A stretch of 64,000 bases of DNA from Erinaceus europaeus (Eukaryota; Chordata; Mammalia; Eulipotyphla; Erinaceidae): contig NC_080170.1 of NCBI RefSeq assembly GCF_950295315.1, forward strand, positions 99,738,632-99,802,631, written 5' to 3'. Both the position numbers and the translations under genes were made by a program. This document shows, one piece after another, positions 32,202 to 43,603 of the stretch. The notes under the pieces were generated by a model that did not search any database, was not told where the DNA came from, and saw only the letters and a list, made by a program, of their open reading frames with translations. The first letter of the stretch is position 1; the number at the start of each line of letters is the position of its first letter.

Positions 32202-32427
32202 GCATGCAGGGAGATCACTTCACAAGCAGTGAAGCAGGTCTGCAAGTGTCCTCCTGTGTCTCCTCCTCTCTGTCTCCCTTTGCCCCTCTCAACTTCTCTT
32301 TATGCTATCCAGTAAAAATGATAATAAAAAAGCCAATAATAAAAAAAGCCTCTCGGGGCAGTGGATTCATAGTTGCAGACACAGAGCCCCAGTGATAACC
32401 TTGAAGGCAAAAAGTAAATAAATAATT
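32202..32427 (+). mobile_element. Group A SINE, 5'-truncated
   Basis: It starts inside the element at GCAGGGAGATCACTTCACA. GAAGCAGGTCTGCAAGTGTC, GGGGCAGTGGATTCATAG and CCCCAGTGATAACCTTGAAG follow. The tRNA-like head is absent. Confidence 0.8.
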
Positions 32428-32598
32428 GCAAGATTACGGGGGTACAATTCTGCACTGTTCCCACTACCAGAGTTCTGAATCCCCAGTCCTTCCATTGTAA
32501 GGTATAAGTTTTCCCAAGATTCTAGATATGGGTTAACTATTATTTCTACAACTGTTTGTCTATATTTGTATAAATAAATCACTAATAAAAACATATCA
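32428..32598 (-). mobile_element. L1 3' end, type A relative
   Basis: CAAGATTACGGGGGTACAAT, GTTCCCACTACCAGAGTTCT, CAGTCCTTCCATTG and AGATATGGGTTAACTATT. It shares its later part with 43915-44100, a separate 3'-UTR subfamily. Confidence 0.65.
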
Positions 32599-32957
32599 AG
32601 CTTTTTTTAAAAGTATTACTACTAATACCTAGCTACACATGAGCTATGAAATATGGCTCCTTTGTTTAATTTCATATTTATTATCTTGTTTGAATCCTTT
32701 AATAGCAAATGTTGACATTTGGTTTCTCGAATGGAATGTAATTCAAAGTAGAGATGTTATTACCAACCAAATCAAAAAGAGAAGGGAGAGGAGAAGTACT
32801 TATCATATCTCATTATCTAACTTCTAATCGTACGATGCAAAATGTGTAAGTCACTAAAACCACTGATACACTATGACCAAAGAAAGTCTTATTTTCCAAA
32901 TGCATTTCAGTTAATATTGCTTTTTCCATTTTAAAATTAAGAAACTATAAACATGAA
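32599..32957. other. No gene seen
   Basis: AT-rich, unclassified. Confidence 0.4.
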
Positions 32958-33215
32958 ATTATTATTATTATTATTATACTTTTTCTTTGGTGGAAATAGG
33001 CCCTTCCTTGAATGATTTCACTGTTCCCAGACCAACTTTTCCATCAGGTAGAGCGACCAAAAAAAGAGAGAGACAAGAGGGAGAGATACCACAGTACTAG
33101 AACATCCCCCTGTGTCATGAACTCCTCTGTGGTGTGCAGACTGGAAACTAAGCCAGAACCTGACTCTGTATATGACAAGGCACATGCTGTAACCACTGAG
33201 CAAGCCCTTATGCCA
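32958..33215 (-). mobile_element. Group E-like SINE with (ATT)n tail
   Basis: ATT repeats at the left edge are followed by GAGAGATACCACAGTACTAG, ACCTGACTCTGTATATGAC and GCACATGCTGTAACCACTGA. It is a worn, reversed tRNA-like SINE. Confidence 0.5.
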
Positions 33216-33649
33216 CTTAATTCACTATTACTAGATCAGAGAAATGGTTACAATGCCCCATAATTGCAATAAAGGCAAGTGTATCCCAGAATATATACAT
33301 TAAGAAACTGTTGTGAATATCCACATCCATTGAAGCACTACTTTGAACAATAAGATGAAATGGTCTTGCTAACTTCAGGTTTATGCTAATTCTAAGGTCA
33401 ACTTGCTTTTGGATGTATATTGTTTTCCAATATGCTAACAATTGAGTTCAGCTTTCAAAAACAACACAGATGTCATTGTATTTCCAGGGCCACCTAGAGT
33501 GGGCCATATTTGGCCTAAAGCATAATTTTATCTATGATTTGGTTGAATTAAAGCCTTTCTGTATAAGAAAGAGAGAGAGGAAGGAAGAGAAGGCAGGTGA
33601 TGTTACCAAATGGCACAGTTAATCACTTTGACTTCAGTCTCTCTCTAGA
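33216..33649. other. No gene seen
   Basis: No recognised element. Confidence 0.4.
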
Positions 33650-35090
33650 AATCTAACTAGCAGATAGATATCTATATAAGCAAACCACCACTGTGACAAT
33701 CCCAAAGCTGGGACTGAGTGTGAAATTAGACCAAAAAATACGGCATTAGAAGGATAGGAGGAGCAGTTTCAATTTTACCATATCACTCACTCCCCAGACC
33801 CACACAGTGATGAACCAAAAGGGCTTCCCCCAGTGTGAAGAAAGCTAAAATATATATATCTATCTCCACTCACATTGCAGAACACTTCCTGGGAGAATAT
33901 GATAGGTATCACTTCACAGGAGTCCATGGGTTCTCTTCAGATCTCAATTACTGGGAATCAAATAGAGGAAAAGGACAGACTTTACAGTAATTCATGCTCA
34001 AACATGGGCTTGCAAAGTCACCCATTCAGTATCTCTTCTCATTTGACCAAAAAGCTCAGTTAGCATTTCTGTCCGATTTGATTCACAGTCAATAGATTCT
34101 ACTATAGTCACAAAATCCATTCTAGGGTCCTATCAGGTCAAGGAACAAATTCATGGCCCCACCCACTCCAGTCCTTCTAGATAAGGAAGCCTGACAAGAA
34201 AATCAAGATAGAGCATACCAACTCAAGCAGGAAATTAAACCAGCATCCCTGCCTAATTATTGAGCATAACCTCTAGTCTTGTATTACCAACCCACTTGAG
34301 AAGCCATAGCAGGAAACCTCAGAGCCCAGAGAGATAACTGAACACAGCCTGCAGCCTAGACCAGAGAGGGACCCCAGACACAGGACACAGTATCCAGTCT
34401 AATTCAACAGCAGGGTATAATGGAAAACCCAGTTTACTAGAGGGTCAGGATGGTGACCTCACCCAATAGTAGTGCACGGGTTCTACATTTCTCTATATAA
34501 ATGTAGAACACATGCACGTCTTATATTCACTTCTGCAGGAATATATAATCATCAATAAAATCAGATTCAAATGGTGGATGTGTCAGATACTGGTGTCTGT
34601 AGGCAAGCAATAATTGCTTTCACTTGGGCAAAAACACTGCCTCTGTTCCTATATGTCAGAGGGTCTGGCCCTGCTCTCAATATTCAAGTGGAACCACTGA
34701 GTAGGCTCGCCTATCAGATAAGGTTGCTAAGTATGCTACGTGGGCACCTGGGATCGCTATGTAGGTTCTGCAATTACCTCAGATAAGGTAGGTCCATCGA
34801 CTATTTATTCCCTGGATAGATCTGTACCACTTGCAGGACTGCTTGTTTAGAGAGGATTGTGAACTAGTTGTCTCTGCTTGAGTGTGACCTTTAGCTATGC
34901 TCTACCACTGCACTGTACTTCCAACTGAACTCTGTCTTCGAGCAGGGTCATAGACAGGGCTTTGCCACCAGAGATTATGACTGTGCTCTGTGATATGACT
35001 GAGTCATAGGCTATGCCCTAAAGTTTGGTAAAACTAAGGCTTGGTATCCTAATGAGGTAAGCTGCTATCTGTATTTTTCCTTTATTTTTT
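33650..35090. other. Unclassified 1.4-kb block, repeat-like, with TATA and poly-A signals
   Basis: This block is richer in GC and in complex sequence than its surroundings and has no long frame. CTCTATATAAATG near 34491 lies some 60 bases before CAATAAAATC near 34551, an order seen in retroviral LTRs. The part near 34320-34450 has the look of an L1 5' UTR instead. I could not find TG...CA ends with a target duplication, so neither reading is secure. Confidence 0.3.
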
Positions 35091-35097
35091 TTTCTTT

Positions 35098-35228
35098 TTG
35101 CCACCAGTTATTATTGGAGATTGATCCTTGCACAGCTTTATCATTCCAGGTGGTTTTTTTTTTTTTTTACATTATTTTTTGAAAGGGTGGGGGAGAGAAA
35201 GAGGAGAAATACCTACAACACTGTGCAT
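35098..35228 (-). mobile_element. Group A SINE, truncated
   Basis: GCCACCAGTTATTATTGGAG, TTGCACAGC, a T-run, GGGGGAGAGAAAGAGGAGAA and ATACCTACAACACTGTG are the reversed 3' half of a group A-type element. Confidence 0.5.
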
Positions 35229-35504
35229 TTGTTTTTTATACATATATAAATGTCACTCTTTGACATTTGTTTTGTAGCAACTTTTTCACTTCATATAAAC
35301 CAAAAAATCACAAGCAATAAAGGCAAAAAAAAAAAAAAGTAAAGCTACATCTAACTAAAAATCGTATGTACCACACAGAAAATAATAAAATGAGAAGTTA
35401 CCTTACAGAATTAATATATATATATTTGAAATCCCTTGGTGGCTAATATCCAAAACTTCAAGAATTTATATAAAAAGATAAAAAACTAATAATGCAAATT
35501 TTAA
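35229..35504. other. No gene seen
   Basis: AT-rich, with short ATATAT and A runs. Confidence 0.4.
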
Positions 35505-35662
35505 ATAGTTAGGAGGATATAAGCATATAAGGCAGCTTATCAGGTGGTTTGTCTGCTTGTCATATGTGTGAGCCAGATCTGAGCTCCACCACCACATAGG
35601 AGTTACTATGATCTCTCTCTGCTTGTCTTTCATTCCAAATCTAAATGGCAAAGCAACCCACA
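35505..35662 (+). mobile_element. Group E-like SINE
   Basis: GCAGCTTATCAGGTGG, CTGCTTGTCATATGTGTGAG, GAGCTCCACCACCACATAGG and ATGATCTCTCTCTGC follow group E order with many changes. Confidence 0.5.
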
Positions 35663-36986
35663 GCAAAGAAAAATCAGAAAATGTGTTTCACATAGGAAAA
35701 ATAAATAAAAAATACTATACAATGTCCTTGATACAATAAAATTATCTAGTAGTATTTCTTTTCTATGATAAGGTAATTTAGCACTTTGGGCATGTCGTGA
35801 AAGATGGGAATACTAAAGTTAGCTATATATACCGATTACTCCGAAAAGTTAAGGAAATTAACAAAATGTTTGCTTAAATGTCATTGATTTTAGAGAGATA
35901 TAGATAGGGTACATGACTTGCCATAGGCATGGCCTACACTAAAACTCTCAGCATCATAAGAGTGGTGCTAAGACACTGGTGAAAGTTAGATGGTATAAAT
36001 CTTTTCCTTATCTTTCTCTCTCTGAATAAAATTTGGCCCTTAAGAAACGAAATTATGCATGTACCAAGCCCCACCTTGACAGAAAGGATAAAAAGAAACA
36101 AACTATAGAAAAGTCTTTTCTAAACTATACAAAAACAATTCTAAAGAAATTATATTGTTCTAAGTGGGAAAAAAACCATATAAAGATGTAGTCTTGAAAT
36201 CACTGTACAAAGAAAGAAACTTAATTTGTGGCTTGCTTTTAATTCTCTAGTTTTCATTAGAATACACTCATTAAAATTTGCTAAGTTCTTTTATTTGTAT
36301 TCAGTCCCCAACCCATTCAGATTCAAATTAAGTTCAAACGATTTTGAAAACATCATTTCATTTTTTTCTATTTGATTTTATTTCTTCCTGAAGATAATGT
36401 TTTTGTTCATAAAGATAAACTATTTTAAGTAAACTTTAATATACAAATAAAATGTTAAATAACATTAGGACAACTGTAAAGGGAAAATGAAAACAGAATT
36501 CTAACTCAACTGTCCAATATTGACTATGACCTAAACACCATAAAAATGACACTTTGCCACATAAGAGATAATTAGCCCTTAAAATAAAAAAAACTCTTTT
36601 TTACCAGGGTCAGTCCCTTATAGTGCCTCCCATTTGAAAAGATTAAAAAAAAATAAAGATAATTGGTCTTTCAAAACTATTTTCCAAAGTTGATCCTTTG
36701 TAGGGACTATTATTTAAAAGGAAAAAATTATATGAAGTATAATCTCTGACCATAAAACAATTAATCTAGACAGTTTTAATAAAATATTAATAAGAAAATG
36801 CTTGTATTTTGAAATTTAGCAGTATAATTCTAATAACTGAAGAATGAATCACAATCAAATGTATAAAATAATTTGAATTAAATATTAATGTAAATATTAC
36901 ATAATATATCTTGAAAGCTCCACCTGTAAATTGACTTAGTGGAGCATTTATAAACTTAAACATGTGTGCAAGAAATAATATTTCTG
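35663..36986. other. No gene seen
   Basis: Mostly unclassified. About 35892-36045 could be a very old SINE (it ends in TTTCTCTCTCTGAATAAAA). Confidence 0.4.
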
Positions 36987-37360
36987 GGGGGCTGGGCGGT
37001 AGCCCAGTGGGTTAAGCTCACATGGTGGGCATGAAAGCACAAGGCTTAAGAATCCTGGTTCCAGTCCCTGGCTCCCCACCTGCAGGGGGTTCGCTTCCAA
37101 GCAGTGAGGCAGGTCTGCAGGTGTCTATTTTTCTCTCCCCCTCTCTGTCTTCCCTTCCTCTCTCGATTTCTCTCTGTCCTATCCAACAACAACAAAGGCA
37201 ATGAAAACAACAAGAGCAACAACGAGGAAAACAAAATGGGAAAAATAGCCTCCAGGAGCAGTGGATTCATGGCGCAGGTACCAAGTCCCAGAAATAATCC
37301 TTGAAGTGAAAGAAAGAAAGAAAGAAAGAAAGGAAGGAAGAATGGAAGAAGGGAAGAAAG
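36987..37360 (+). mobile_element. Group A SINE with 3' extension, young
   Basis: GGGCTGGGCGGTAGCCCAGT, CCCCACCTGCAGGGGGTTC, a CT body, CCAACAACAACAAAGGC, GCCTCCAGGAGCAGTGGATT and a GAAA/GGAA-rich tail. A perfect 16-bp duplication (AGAAATAATATTTCTG) lies at 36971-36986 and 37361-37376. Confidence 0.95.
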
Positions 37361-37544
37361 AGAAATAATATTTCTGAAAAAAAAAAGTTTTCTGATCCCT
37401 GATACCATGTGAAAGCATCAATGAAACAAAAAAGGTAGGGTACCTCTGATGGTAATATATCCCTCTCTCATCAAAAAAAAAAAGAAAATATTCACTCAGA
37501 CAGTTATAGAATATATGCAGAATATATGCAGTATAGAATGTGCA

Positions 37545-37690
37545 TGGGATGGCAGAGGGGGCAGTGGCTCATCCTGTCTGCAATGAGGATACTTCATGAG
37601 CAGTGAAACAATGCTGCAAGTTTCTCTCTTTGGTTCTCTATCTCCCACTCACCTCTCAATTTCTCTCTGTCCTTTCAAATATATATATAT
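37545..37690 (+). mobile_element. Group B SINE, head shortened
   Basis: GGCAGTGGCTCATCCTG, ATACTTCATGAGCAGTGAAA, CAATGCTGCAAG and CAATTTCTCTCTGTCC, ending in ATATATATAT. Much of the box B region is deleted. Confidence 0.65.
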
Positions 37691-37770
37691 AAAATAAGTT
37701 TAATTAAAAAATAGAATGTCTGAAAGAAGTCATGGGTTCATACTCAGCAACACATTAAAAAATAAAAACA

Positions 37771-37984
37771 GGGGCCGGGGTGGTGGTGCACCGGGTTGAG
37801 CGCAAATGTTACAATGGGCAAAGACCCAGATTCGAGCCCCCTGTCCACACCTGCAGCGGGAAAGCTTTGCAGGTGGTGAGGCAGGGCTGTAGGTGTCTCT
37901 CTGTCTCTCCTCCTCTCTATCACCCTTCCCTCTCGACTTCTGGCTGTCTCTATCTAATAAATAAATAAATAATAAAAAAGAACT
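37771..37984 (+). mobile_element. Group B SINE, well preserved
   Basis: GGGGCCGGGGTGGTGGTGCA, CCGGGTTGAGCGCAAATG, GATTCGAGCCCCCTG, GTGGTGAGGCAGGGCTG, a CT body and TAAATAAATAAATAA. Confidence 0.92.
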
Positions 37985-38245
37985 TTAAAAATGTAATGAT
38001 TTTTTAAATAAAAATAAATAAAATTAAAAAATGAAAGAACAGAAAATATTGCAGGAGAAAAATTAATAAAGTAAAAGAAAAAGAAAAGAAGATGCACTAA
38101 ATATAACTGATACTGGCAGAAAGAAGATAAAAGAAAGCAGAGGTCACAGAAATCAACATCAGGAATTAGCAAAAGACATTAGTAAAGTAGGTCATAAAAT
38201 GAAAATAACTACTATTTTAAAACTTCATTTAAAATGTCCTGATTT

Positions 38246-38595
38246 GGGTGTCGGGCGGTGGTGCAGTGGGTTAAGCGTATGTGGCGCAAAGCGCAAGGAC
38301 TGGATTAAGGATCCCGGTTTGAACCCTGGCTCCCCACCTGCAGGGGAGTCCCTTCACAGGCGGTGGAGAAGGTCTGCAGGTGTCTATCTTTCTCTCCCCT
38401 TCTCTGTATTCCCCTTCTCTCTGCATTTGTCTCTGTCCCATCCAACAACGAACGACATCAACAATGGCAATAATAATAACCACAACAAGGCAACAACAAC
38501 AAGGGCAACAAAAAGGGGGAAAAAATGGCCTCCAGGAGCTGTGGATTCATGATGCAGGCACGGAGCCCAGCAATAACCCTGGAGGAAAAAAAAAA
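38246..38595 (+). mobile_element. Group A SINE with 3' extension, young
   Basis: GGGTGTCGGGCGGTGGTGCA, GCGCAAAGCGCAAGGACTG, GGTTTGAACCCTGG, CCAACAACGAACGACATC and GCCTCCAGGAGCTGTGG. The duplication GTCCTGATTT is at 38236-38245 and 38596-38605. It retains several CpGs. Confidence 0.95.
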
Positions 38596-38605
38596 GTCCT
38601 GATTT

Positions 38606-38927
38606 TTTTCATTAATTTCCTTATATGCATAATTGGGACAACTTCGAGAAGGGAACTATTTTTATTTAAATTGAGTTGGGAAAATATGTATATGTTATTA
38701 TATATCAATACTTTGGCTGAGGCTGTGCAACACAAAGATGGAATTATCATTGCCACAATATCACAAATTAATGGAATAAAAATTTCTGAATAATCTCAAT
38801 ACAATTTTCAATGCTGTCAGAATAATCAAAGCAGAATGATAGAAAGCATCTATAGGAGTAGTCATTCCAGACTCAGAATGCCAAAGAAAGGTTTCAAGAG
38901 GAGATAACAATTAAAATGCACATGGAG
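38606..38927. other. No gene seen
   Basis: No recognised gene or repeat. Confidence 0.4.
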
Positions 38928-39140
38928 TATGAAATAGTGGAACACCTGTTTAAGTGCATATATTAAAATGCTCAAGAAACTGGCTTCAAGGCCCTATCAT
39001 CACCTGCAGGGGTCAACTTCCTGAGAGGTGAAACAGTGCTAAAGTTGTCACTCTTTCTCTCTTGCTGTCTATCTCCCCCTTCCTTCTCAATTTCTCTCTG
39101 TCTCATCCAATAAATAAATAAATAAATAAATACCAATAAA
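38928..39140 (+). mobile_element. Group B SINE
   Basis: GTGGAACACCTGTTTAAGTG, CTGGCTTCAAGGCCC, CACCTGCAGGGGTCAAC, a CT body and a long TAAATAAATAAA tail. Confidence 0.85.
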
Positions 39141-39176
39141 TAAAAGGCAAATGTAAAGACAATATAAAATATCTAT

Positions 39177-39420
39177 GGGGACCAGGTGGTGGCACACCTG
39201 GTTGAGTGCACATATTACAAAATGCACAAGAACTCAGGTTCAAGCCCCCAGGGGAAAGTTTTACGAGGGATGAAGCAGTGCTGTAGGCCTGTCTGTCTTT
39301 CTCTCTCTCTCTCTCTCATTCTCTCCCTATCACCCTCTTGATTTCTGGCTGTCTCTATACAATAAATAAAGACAATAGTAGTAATAATAATAACAAGAAT
39401 AAAAAGCTTAAATAGTGAAA
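39177..39420 (+). mobile_element. Group B SINE
   Basis: GGGGACCAGGTGGTGGCACA, CCTGGTTGAGTGCACATATT, GGTTCAAGCCCC, GATTTCTGGCTGTCTCTATA and a TAAATAAAG tail extended by TAATAA units. A 12-base piece after box B is deleted. Confidence 0.9.
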
Positions 39421-39447
39421 GTTTAAAAAAATCTAAAAAATAGATGT

Positions 39448-39662
39448 GAAATAATACTAGGCATGAATTAGAATATTAATGAACATGGATTTGAATATCA
39501 ATAAATAATTATAATTAATAATTAATGCTATTTGTTAATTATAAATAATACTAGGCATGAATCATAAATAAATAATATTATAAATTATAAATAATACTAG
39601 GCATAAATAATACTAGGCATGAATTAGAATATTAATAAACATGAATTAGAATATTAATAAGC
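39448..39662 (+). repeat. Irregular local repeats around AATAATACTAGGCAT
   Basis: AATAATACTAGGCAT occurs four times. Twice it is followed by GAATTAGAATATTAAT, which also recurs alone near 39643. The spacing is uneven. It looks like a small expanding satellite or several rounds of replication slippage. Confidence 0.8.
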
Positions 39663-39672
39663 ATATATAGAC

Positions 39673-39858
39673 TTGTAGCTGGATGTCAGCACACCTGGTT
39701 GAGCTCACACATCATAGTACTTAAGGACCCTGGTTCAAACCCAGTCCCCACCTGCAAGAGGGAAGCTTTGCAAGCAGTGAAGCAGTGCTTCAAGTGTGTC
39801 TCTCCGTATCTTGCCCTTCCCCTACAATTGATCTGTCTCTACTAAGTAAATAAATAAA
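39673..39858 (+). mobile_element. Group B SINE
   Basis: GCTGGATGTCAGCACACCTG, GGTTCAAACCCAGTCCCCAC, GAAGCAGTGCTTCAAG and a TAAATAAATAAA tail. AAGCATATATAGACTT and AAGCACATATAAACTT flank it as a decayed duplication. Confidence 0.88.
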
Positions 39859-39894
39859 AAGCACATATAAACTTGGTGTACCTTCTGCATAGGG

Positions 39895-40455
39895 TGATAT
39901 ACAGAAGGGTAGAAGGTTGGTTCTATATATTGTAATAAATAAATATGATCCATCACAAAAAAAGAATAAAAAAGTACGTGATTATCACAATAGATGCATA
40001 AAAGGCTTTAACAAATTCTAATATCCTTTCATGATCAAGCACTACAAAAAATGGGAATATATAGCAAACCTACAGCAAACATCATACTGAGTGACAAGAA
40101 ACCGAAAGCATTCCCACCTAGATCAAGTACTAGACAGGACTGTCCACTATCACCATTACTATTCAACATAGTGTTGGAAGTTATTGCCATAGAATTTAGG
40201 CAAGAGAAAAAATTACATAGATAGAAATTGGTAGAAAAAAATTAAACTGTCACTACTTCCAGACACTGTAATAGTATACATACACAGACTCAAAGAACCC
40301 AACAGAAAACTCCTGAAAATTATCAAGCAATATAATAAGATGTCAGGCTATAAAATTAATATACAAAAGTCAGAAGCATTCCTTTATGCAAACATTGTCA
40401 GAAAAAGAAGAAATCCAGAAATCAGTCCTATTCACATAGTAGCAATACATAAGAA
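39895..40455 (+). mobile_element. L1 ORF2 relic, reverse-transcriptase region
   Basis: TTATCACAATAGATGCAT, GGAATATATAGCAAACCTAC, CAGGACTGTCCACTATCACC, GTTGGAAGTTATTGCCATAG and GGCTATAAAATTAATATACA follow L1 ORF2 order across the RT core. Where the catalytic F-A-D-D motif is expected, this copy reads F-P-D-T-V, so it is inactive. Both ends are truncated. Confidence 0.85.
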
Positions 40456-40547
40456 TATATATATGAATAAACCTATATATATAATAAAATATTTAAATTA
40501 TCAAAATAAACCATTTTAAGTGGAATTTTTTTCTTTAAAAAGATGTT

Positions 40548-40655
40548 ATACTTCATGAGTGGTGAAGCAATGTTGCAAGTGTCTCTCTCCCTCTCTATCA
40601 CCCTTTCCCTCTTGATATCTGGCTTTATTTACCCAAAAAATAAATAAAGATAATT
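40548..40655 (+). mobile_element. Group B SINE, 5'-truncated
   Basis: It begins at CTTCATGAGTGGTGAAGCAA and runs through the CT body to AATAAATAAAGATAAT. Confidence 0.8.
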
Positions 40656-40665
40656 TAAAAAGTAG

Positions 40666-40838
40666 GGGTCGGGTGGTGACACACTGGTTGAGTGCACATT
40701 GAGACAATGCACAAGAACCCTGGAAAGCTTCATGAGCGGTGAAGCAGAGCTGCAAGTGTCTCTCTGTCTCTCTCTTTCTCTATCCCCCCTCCCTTCTCTA
40801 TTTCTGGCTGTCTCTATCCAATAAATAAAGATAATAAA
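40666..40838 (+). mobile_element. Group B SINE with internal deletion
   Basis: GGGGTCGGGTGGTGACACAC and GGTTGAGTGCACATTGAG are complete, but the box B/CCCCACCTGCAG part is deleted (AACCCTGGAAAGCTTCATG). It ends AATAAATAAAGATAAT. Confidence 0.85.
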
Positions 40839-42428
40839 ATTTTTAGAATGGTATTTTCTTAAAAATAATAATTTCTTTAAAAAATAAAATAAGAAGATGT
40901 TATAAATGTCAAGGAAAATGCTAATGATCCCAAATAGCATTGCATATTATACTAAATAGGTTAATCCCATTGCAACAATGCTGAGATATTGTGATGAATT
41001 GATAGGGAATAAAATTTGTATAGATTTTACTGAGATATTTACTTCAAAAGCATGACTGAAAAGTATGATTAGGGTTTATCATTAGCAACATATACAAGCT
41101 TGTCAATGAGAATCACTGGTTCCATTCCAGAGATATTCTATTCAATTTTCGCATTTTAAAAAGATCCCTAGTTGACTTTTATACACATTTAATTTTGAGA
41201 AATTCTGAATCAGATAACTCAAAAGAGAGTATTTTATCTGTGGTTGGAGACAAGATTCAACCAAAAACCATTAGAAAAATAACTATAACAATGTAGATAC
41301 AAGTTGGAAAGGATTTGACAAATTTGATATCTTGGGAAGATAAATAAAAACAACTGAGAAAATTTAAGAGGAGAACAAGATCTATTTTTTTTGTTCAATG
41401 TGGAGATTAAGAGAAAGGAGAAGCAAAAACATTTTGCTAATCTAATAGTGTGGATAACAAAGACCATATGGACTGAAACAGGAAACCCTAACAGAAGGAA
41501 TAAAATTGAGTCATAATGTGTTAAAAGAAGACATTAACCAATGATAATGTAAAAATTCTGTATAAATTCTTTCACTGATTGTGTTGTGCTTATTTGCAGT
41601 CTGTAAAGTTTTCTTTTCTACTTTGTACATTTTTCATCTATTGAAGCATAATACTAACTTGAATTTACTTCAAGAAAGATTTTAAATTTATAAGATAGTA
41701 ATTTAGTCTCAATTTCACAGGAAGATAACTATCTACTCATGAGTTTAGGGTCAGGGTAATGAAACTTATTTTCACAGATTCTTGAATTTGTTCTCACATG
41801 CCCTGCACTTGTGACCACTGTACAAGAAATATCTAACAAATGTCAGAATTTTTTCATCAGCTTTAAAGCATTTATAAGAGAAATAGCCTGAGTTTCCATG
41901 ATTTAAAATATTACTCTTAGGAGATATTCTGCAAGCTATGCCCATATAAGCTATCCTTCAGAAACTCTTCATTTTAGTATTGTCTAATATATTAACATTA
42001 CTCTGTTGGTAATAATTTTGTTTGTTTTTAACAAAGGCAGTTTGAAAAATCTTACTGAAAACTGTTCCTATAGTGTTGACTATAGAAAGTACAACATAGT
42101 CACTTATTATAGTCTTTGTTCAGTAAGTTTTAATTGTGAATCTTGCCACCAAAACACAAATAAATATAAGACAGTTTTATAGAACTGTAGGGTCAAATAC
42201 ATACTGAGACACAAAAAAATCAGTTACTTCCTATCAATATCGTCTTAATTATTTATCAACAATGAATAACAGAATAGAGATATTTTGCTAAATCTGAAAG
42301 CATGCTAATATTTTTGTTTCTATGTCAGTGACTGTCCTTGATAAATTTCTCTTCTTACTGTATAAACCCCTGAAGTTGTTTTAATTTGGTATTAAACGGT
42401 ATTTGATAATATCTTCATCATGCATTTT
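40839..42428. other. No gene seen
   Basis: A 1.6-kb unique-looking AT-rich interval with no frame over 77 codons. Confidence 0.45.
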
Positions 42429-42440
42429 TCTGTAGCTCTT

Positions 42441-42712
42441 CATTAAATTTTTTAAAAATATTTATTTATTCCCTTTTGTTGTCCTTGTTGTTTTATTATT
42501 ATAGTTATTATTGTTGTTGGTTAGTACAGAGAGAAATGGAGAGAGAAGGGGAAGACAGAGAGGGGGAGAGAAAGACACCTGCAGACCTGCTTCACCTCTT
42601 GCAAAGTGACTCCCTGCAAGTAGGAAGCCAGAGACTCAAACCGGGATCTTTTTGCTGGTCCTTGCACTTTGCGCCGCCTGCGCTTAACCCTCTCCACTAC
42701 CGCCCTACTCCC
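42441..42712 (-). mobile_element. Group A SINE, complete, without 3' extension
   Basis: The reversed element reads TTATTTATTCCCTTTTGTTG, AGAGAAAGACACCTGCAGAC, CTCAAACCGGGATC and GCGCCGCCTGCGCTTAACCC. The 12-bp duplication TCTGTAGCTCTT is at 42429-42440 and 42713-42724. Confidence 0.95.
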
Positions 42713-42799
42713 TCTGTAGCTCTTTTTAATAAGGCTATGTTACAAAGAAAATTATTTTTTCTTTATTGGGCAGTCAAGGTGTTTTCTATCATTTTATGA

Positions 42800-42958
42800 G
42801 GGATTAACGATTTACGGAACAGATGTTGACACTTGGATATGATTTCTCATCTTCCCACGATATAGGTGTCTGCAAAGCACTCTCACCCCCAACTTAGGCC
42901 CTTTTCAGCCATCAATACCATGACGCTAACCCCCCAGCCCTTTTTGAGGGGGATCAGA
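42800..42958 (-). mobile_element. L1 3' end, type B
   Basis: GGGATTAACGATTTACGGAA, TTGACACTTGGATATG, AGGTGTCTGCAAAGCACTCT and CCAACTTAGGCCCTTTTC are the reversed type B 3' UTR. Confidence 0.8.
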
Positions 42959-43231
42959 ATATGTACGTGTCCTTTTGAAATGTTTTACATTACTTGAATC
43001 TGGAAGGCTACATACAGTTAAGTGAGGCAAAGAGTGACTCTTGTATTTGGAATCACTACGTTTGGGTACTGTCTAGATACCTGGATTTCAAGCCGATTAA
43101 AGGAAACCAAAGAACCTTCTGACTCTCAGGTGGGAAGGACTATTCTGGTGATAGAGCTTAGAATATTAAAAGCAGATGAGTATTCAACTTTAAATAATCT
43201 AGTGTGATTTTGGTTTCCTTGGCCTGTTTCC
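42959..43231. other. No gene seen
   Basis: The 61-codon frame at 43022-43207 has no support. Confidence 0.4.
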
Positions 43232-43241
43232 GTTTTCTTTT

Positions 43242-43603
43242 CTTTCTTTTTTTTTTTTAATTTTATCATGTATTTATTTATTTTGCCTCCAGGGTTATCA
43301 CTGTGGCTTGGTGCCTGCACTATGAATCCACTACTCCTGGAGGCCATTTTTTCCATTTTGTTGTAGCGCTTGTTGTAGTTGTCATAGCTGTTGTTGTTGG
43401 ACAGGACAGAGAGAAATTGAGAGAGGACCGGAAGACAGAGAGGGGGAGAGAAAGACACCTGCAGACCTGCTTCACCACTTGCGAAGCGACCCTCTGCAGG
43501 TGGGGAGCTGAGAGCTCTAACCAGGATCCTGCCACCAGCCCTGCACTTTGCATCATGTGCTCTTAACCCGCTGAGCTACTGCCCAGCCCCACCCTCACCC
43601 CCA
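43242..43603 (-). mobile_element. Group A SINE with 3' extension
   Basis: The reversed copy has GCCTCCAGGGTTATCACTGT, CCATTTTGTTGTAGCG, GAGAGAAAGACACCTGCAGA, CTCTAACCAGGATCC and ACCCGCTGAGCTACTGCCC. GTTTTCTTTT and GTTTTCTTTA flank it. Confidence 0.9.

Noticed and set aside
37046..37408. 120-codon frame with a hydrophobic start
   Set aside because: It lies on the antisense strand of a group A SINE and its tail. The same product appears at several group A copies.
39448..39662. CRISPR-like repeat array
   Set aside because: Spacing and repeat lengths are irregular and AT-rich, and the DNA is mammalian.
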